A stretch of DNA of 64,000 bases from Profundicola chukchiensis (lineage in GTDB: Bacteria; Bacteroidota; Bacteroidia; Flavobacteriales; Weeksellaceae), in assembly GCF_029664245.1 (NCBI RefSeq), contig NZ_JANAIE010000004.1, forward strand, positions 1-64,000, in the 5' to 3' direction. Numbering within the stretch: the first letter of the stretch is position 1; each line of letters opens with the position of its first letter. This document shows, one piece after another, positions 62,491-64,000 of this stretch. Both the position numbers and the translations under genes were made by a program. The notes under the pieces were generated by a model, which was given only the letters and a program-made list of their open reading frames with translations, was not told the DNA's origin and ran no database searches.

Positions 62491-63210
62491 TTATGCTTCT
62501 AAACTCATTGGAACTTCCATTAAAAGAACTCTAGCATCGTCTGAAGCTTTTACTTCAAAGCTATCTGTATCCCAAATTCCCATTCCATCACGTCTAGATA
62601 GTTTCTCTCCGTTGATTTCTACTTCACCTTCTAAGATAAATGCATAAACGCCATTTCCTTCTTTTTTGATATTATAGGTGTCTGAATTTCCTTTGGTGAA
62701 TTTTCCTAAGTGGAACCATGCATCTTGATGTACCCAAACTCCTGATTCACCTTGGTTAGGAGATAGAATTTGATAAAATTCATTATCTTTTTGGATATCT
62801 CTGATAGATACTTGATCATATCTTGGCTCAACATCTTGTTTATTAGGGATTACCCAAATTTGTAAGAACTTAACTTCTTCTTTTTTGCTATGGTTGTATT
62901 CTGAGTGTTGAACTCCTGTACCAGCGCTCATTACTTGAACATCACCTTCTCTAATAACAGTAGTGTTCCCCATACTATCTTTGTGCTCTAAGTCACCTTC
63001 TAAAGGAATAGAAACAATCTCCATATTAGCATGTGGGTGCGTTCCAAAGCCCATTCCTGGAGCTACTCGGTCATCGTTTAATACACGAAGAACACCGAAG
63101 TTCATTCTTTCTGGATTGTAGTAATTAGCAAAACTAAATGTGTGGTGTGAATGTAACCATCCGTGATCTGCTTTACCTCTTGAGTCTGCTTTGTGAATTA
63201 TTGTTTTCAT
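62491..63210 (-). CDS. Pirin-family protein
   Basis: 239 residues, bicupin. HSHHTFSFANYYNPERMNFG and GFGTHPHANMEIVSIPLEGDLEHKDSMGN provide the histidines and glutamate of the metal site in the first cupin; SAGTGVQHSEYNHS follows. YhhW-type pirins can act as quercetin 2,3-dioxygenases, but the natural role in bacteria is unsettled. Upstream of the YceI gene on the same strand. Confidence 0.92.
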   Translation of the reverse strand: MKTIIHKADSRGKADHGWLHSHHTFSFANYYNPERMNFGVLRVLNDDRVAPGMGFGTHPHANMEIVSIPLEGDLEHKDSMGNTTVIREGDVQVMSAGTGVQHSEYNHSKKEEVKFLQIWVIPNKQDVEPRYDQVSIRDIQKDNEFYQILSPNQGESGVWVHQDAWFHLGKFTKGNSDTYNIKKEGNGVYAFILEGEVEINGEKLSRRDGMGIWDTDSFEVKASDDARVLLMEVPMSLEA

Positions 63211-63461
63211 AGTTGTATATTTTATTTTTCTCTAACTTTATCACTACTTTTTTTCTCTTAATGAACCGAAAGTAGATTTTAAATTTAATCTCAATTTGTT
63301 TTAATAAGCTTGGAATATGTTATCCCATTTACTTGTTAAAACAAGGTTTTTGATAAATTTTTTACGATTCACATCTCTTGCTTTTTGTATACTACAAAGG
63401 TCTAACTATTCTAAGTTCTGTGGAATATGAAAAAATGAGATAGTCTTGTAAATTTCCGACA

Positions 63462-64000
63462 TTATTTTATTTTTTCTTTAGATTTGAAGCTAGAGGGCGA
63501 TATTTGGGTGTTTTTCTTGAAAAAAGCACTAAAATTTCCAGGGTCATTAAAACCTAATTCATAAGCAATTTCTTTATTGGTTAAATCAGTAAAATATAAT
63601 AGTCTTTTGGCTTCGGTTGTAATTCTTGCCATAATATACTCCTTAGCCGTTTTCCCCATCTTCTCTTTGATGGTTCTATTTAAATGATCTGGAGTAATAA
63701 ATAACTCTTGCGCATAAAAGGACGTAGAGTGTTCCTTTTTGTAATTTAAATCCACCGTAGTTTTAAAATCTCTAATAATTTTATTCGCTGGACTATCAAG
63801 TTCGCTATCTTCTGGATTGATAGAACAGATATTATTGCACTCAATCAATAGAAGTTTTAAATAAGCTCCAATAGATAAGTATCGCATATGGGCATCGCTG
63901 TGATATAGTTTGTGAATTTCCTCAGCAAAACCAAGAATGTTTTCAAATTGTGATGGATTTGGTTCTAAAGGTGGACTCTGACCATAGTTATCGAATAGTT
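63462..64000 (-). CDS. AraC-family transcriptional regulator (partial, cut by the right edge)
   Basis: The frame stays open to the last base of the window, so the true start lies beyond 64000; the in-frame ATG at 63887 is internal. At least 179 residues are visible. The C-terminal 100 residues are the double helix-turn-helix of AraC proteins: FYAQELFITPDHLNRTIKEKMGKTAKEYIMARITTEAKRLLYF, then NKEIAYELGFNDPGNFSAFFKKNTQISPSSFK. The missing N-terminal part would be the cupin-like ligand domain. It is on the same strand as, and 250 bases upstream of, the pirin gene, so it may regulate it. Confidence 0.88.
   Translation of the reverse strand, partial: LFDNYGQSPPLEPNPSQFENILGFAEEIHKLYHSDAHMRYLSIGAYLKLLLIECNNICSINPEDSELDSPANKIIRDFKTTVDLNYKKEHSTSFYAQELFITPDHLNRTIKEKMGKTAKEYIMARITTEAKRLLYFTDLTNKEIAYELGFNDPGNFSAFFKKNTQISPSSFKSKEKIK

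Noticed and set aside
1-64000. tRNA, rRNA and known riboswitches
   Set aside because: Intergenic spaces were read for cloverleaf-like and riboswitch-like patterns; none was convincing by eye, though a covariance search was not possible.

Overview
The window is low-GC DNA from a member of the Bacteroidota, almost certainly class Flavobacteriia. The evidence is the type IX secretion sorting tail at the end of the protein at 11098-13191, the long LepB with an extra N-terminal membrane region, the parA-parB-DUF5683-dapB-lepB-wbqC gene order, many short lipoproteins, and promoters of the TTG-N19-TAnnTTTG type. I cannot name the genus.

Bases 1-3709 are accessory. A REP-like hairpin at the left edge is followed by a small array of single-gene cassettes, all on the + strand: a two-motif aspartyl protease, a cysteine-rich lipoprotein, a HELVH zinc-protease lipoprotein and a truncated abortive-infection-like fragment. 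Elements of about 140-185 bases separate them. Each element folds into an imperfect hairpin, and each gene is bracketed by a cassette-specific 10-base inverted pair (gttggcaaac/gtttgccaac, gttgtagcac/gtgctacaac, gttgtaaaac/gttttacaat). This is the logic of integron cassettes, where the core site of a cassette complements the inverse core site of the same cassette, although the core sequence is not classical. No integrase is in view. This is the most unusual system in the window.

The rest (3729-64000) is mostly chromosomal housekeeping. 3.7-11 kb: MscS channel, cysE-cysK, ettA, a structured repeat-like element, two tandem sister lipoproteins, a GreA/GreB-like protein. 11-26.6 kb, nearly all minus strand: a secreted GEVED/T9SS protein, a TetR-like/AarF kinase/SDR operon, a porin, an acyltransferase, a Nudix hydrolase, then the parA-parB-DUF5683-dapB-lepB-wbqC-S8 protease run. 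26.8-31.5 kb: FecCD-type permease, ATPase and SDR, prfC, upp. 31.9-36.3 kb: a START-like protein, a class IV aminotransferase-like protein that seems to lack its lysine, yqgE, pdxH, the DUF3307/SatD pair and HU. 36.4-46 kb: recQ-fmt, DUF493, rsmE-tsaD and a 1516-residue TamB.

46-64 kb: an Lrp/AsnC regulator near a long aromatic amino acid hydroxylase, tsaB-tolC, YceI and OmpA lipoproteins, rdgB, an acyl-CoA dehydrogenase, two adjacent PPK2 kinases, transaldolase, a phosphohexomutase, a GlsB-type membrane protein, an M42 aminopeptidase, DUF4294, YceI, pirin and a partial AraC regulator cut by the right edge.

The second point of special interest is the satD promoter (35752-35862). Four 18-base ATTACAC-N4-GTGTAAT-type sites sit at 28-29 base intervals, one of them filling the spacer between the -33 and -7 elements. 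SatD itself reads like a nucleotide-cyclase-type fold joined to a helix-turn-helix, next to a membrane DUF3307 protein. No rRNA, tRNA, CRISPR, insertion sequence or prophage was found.
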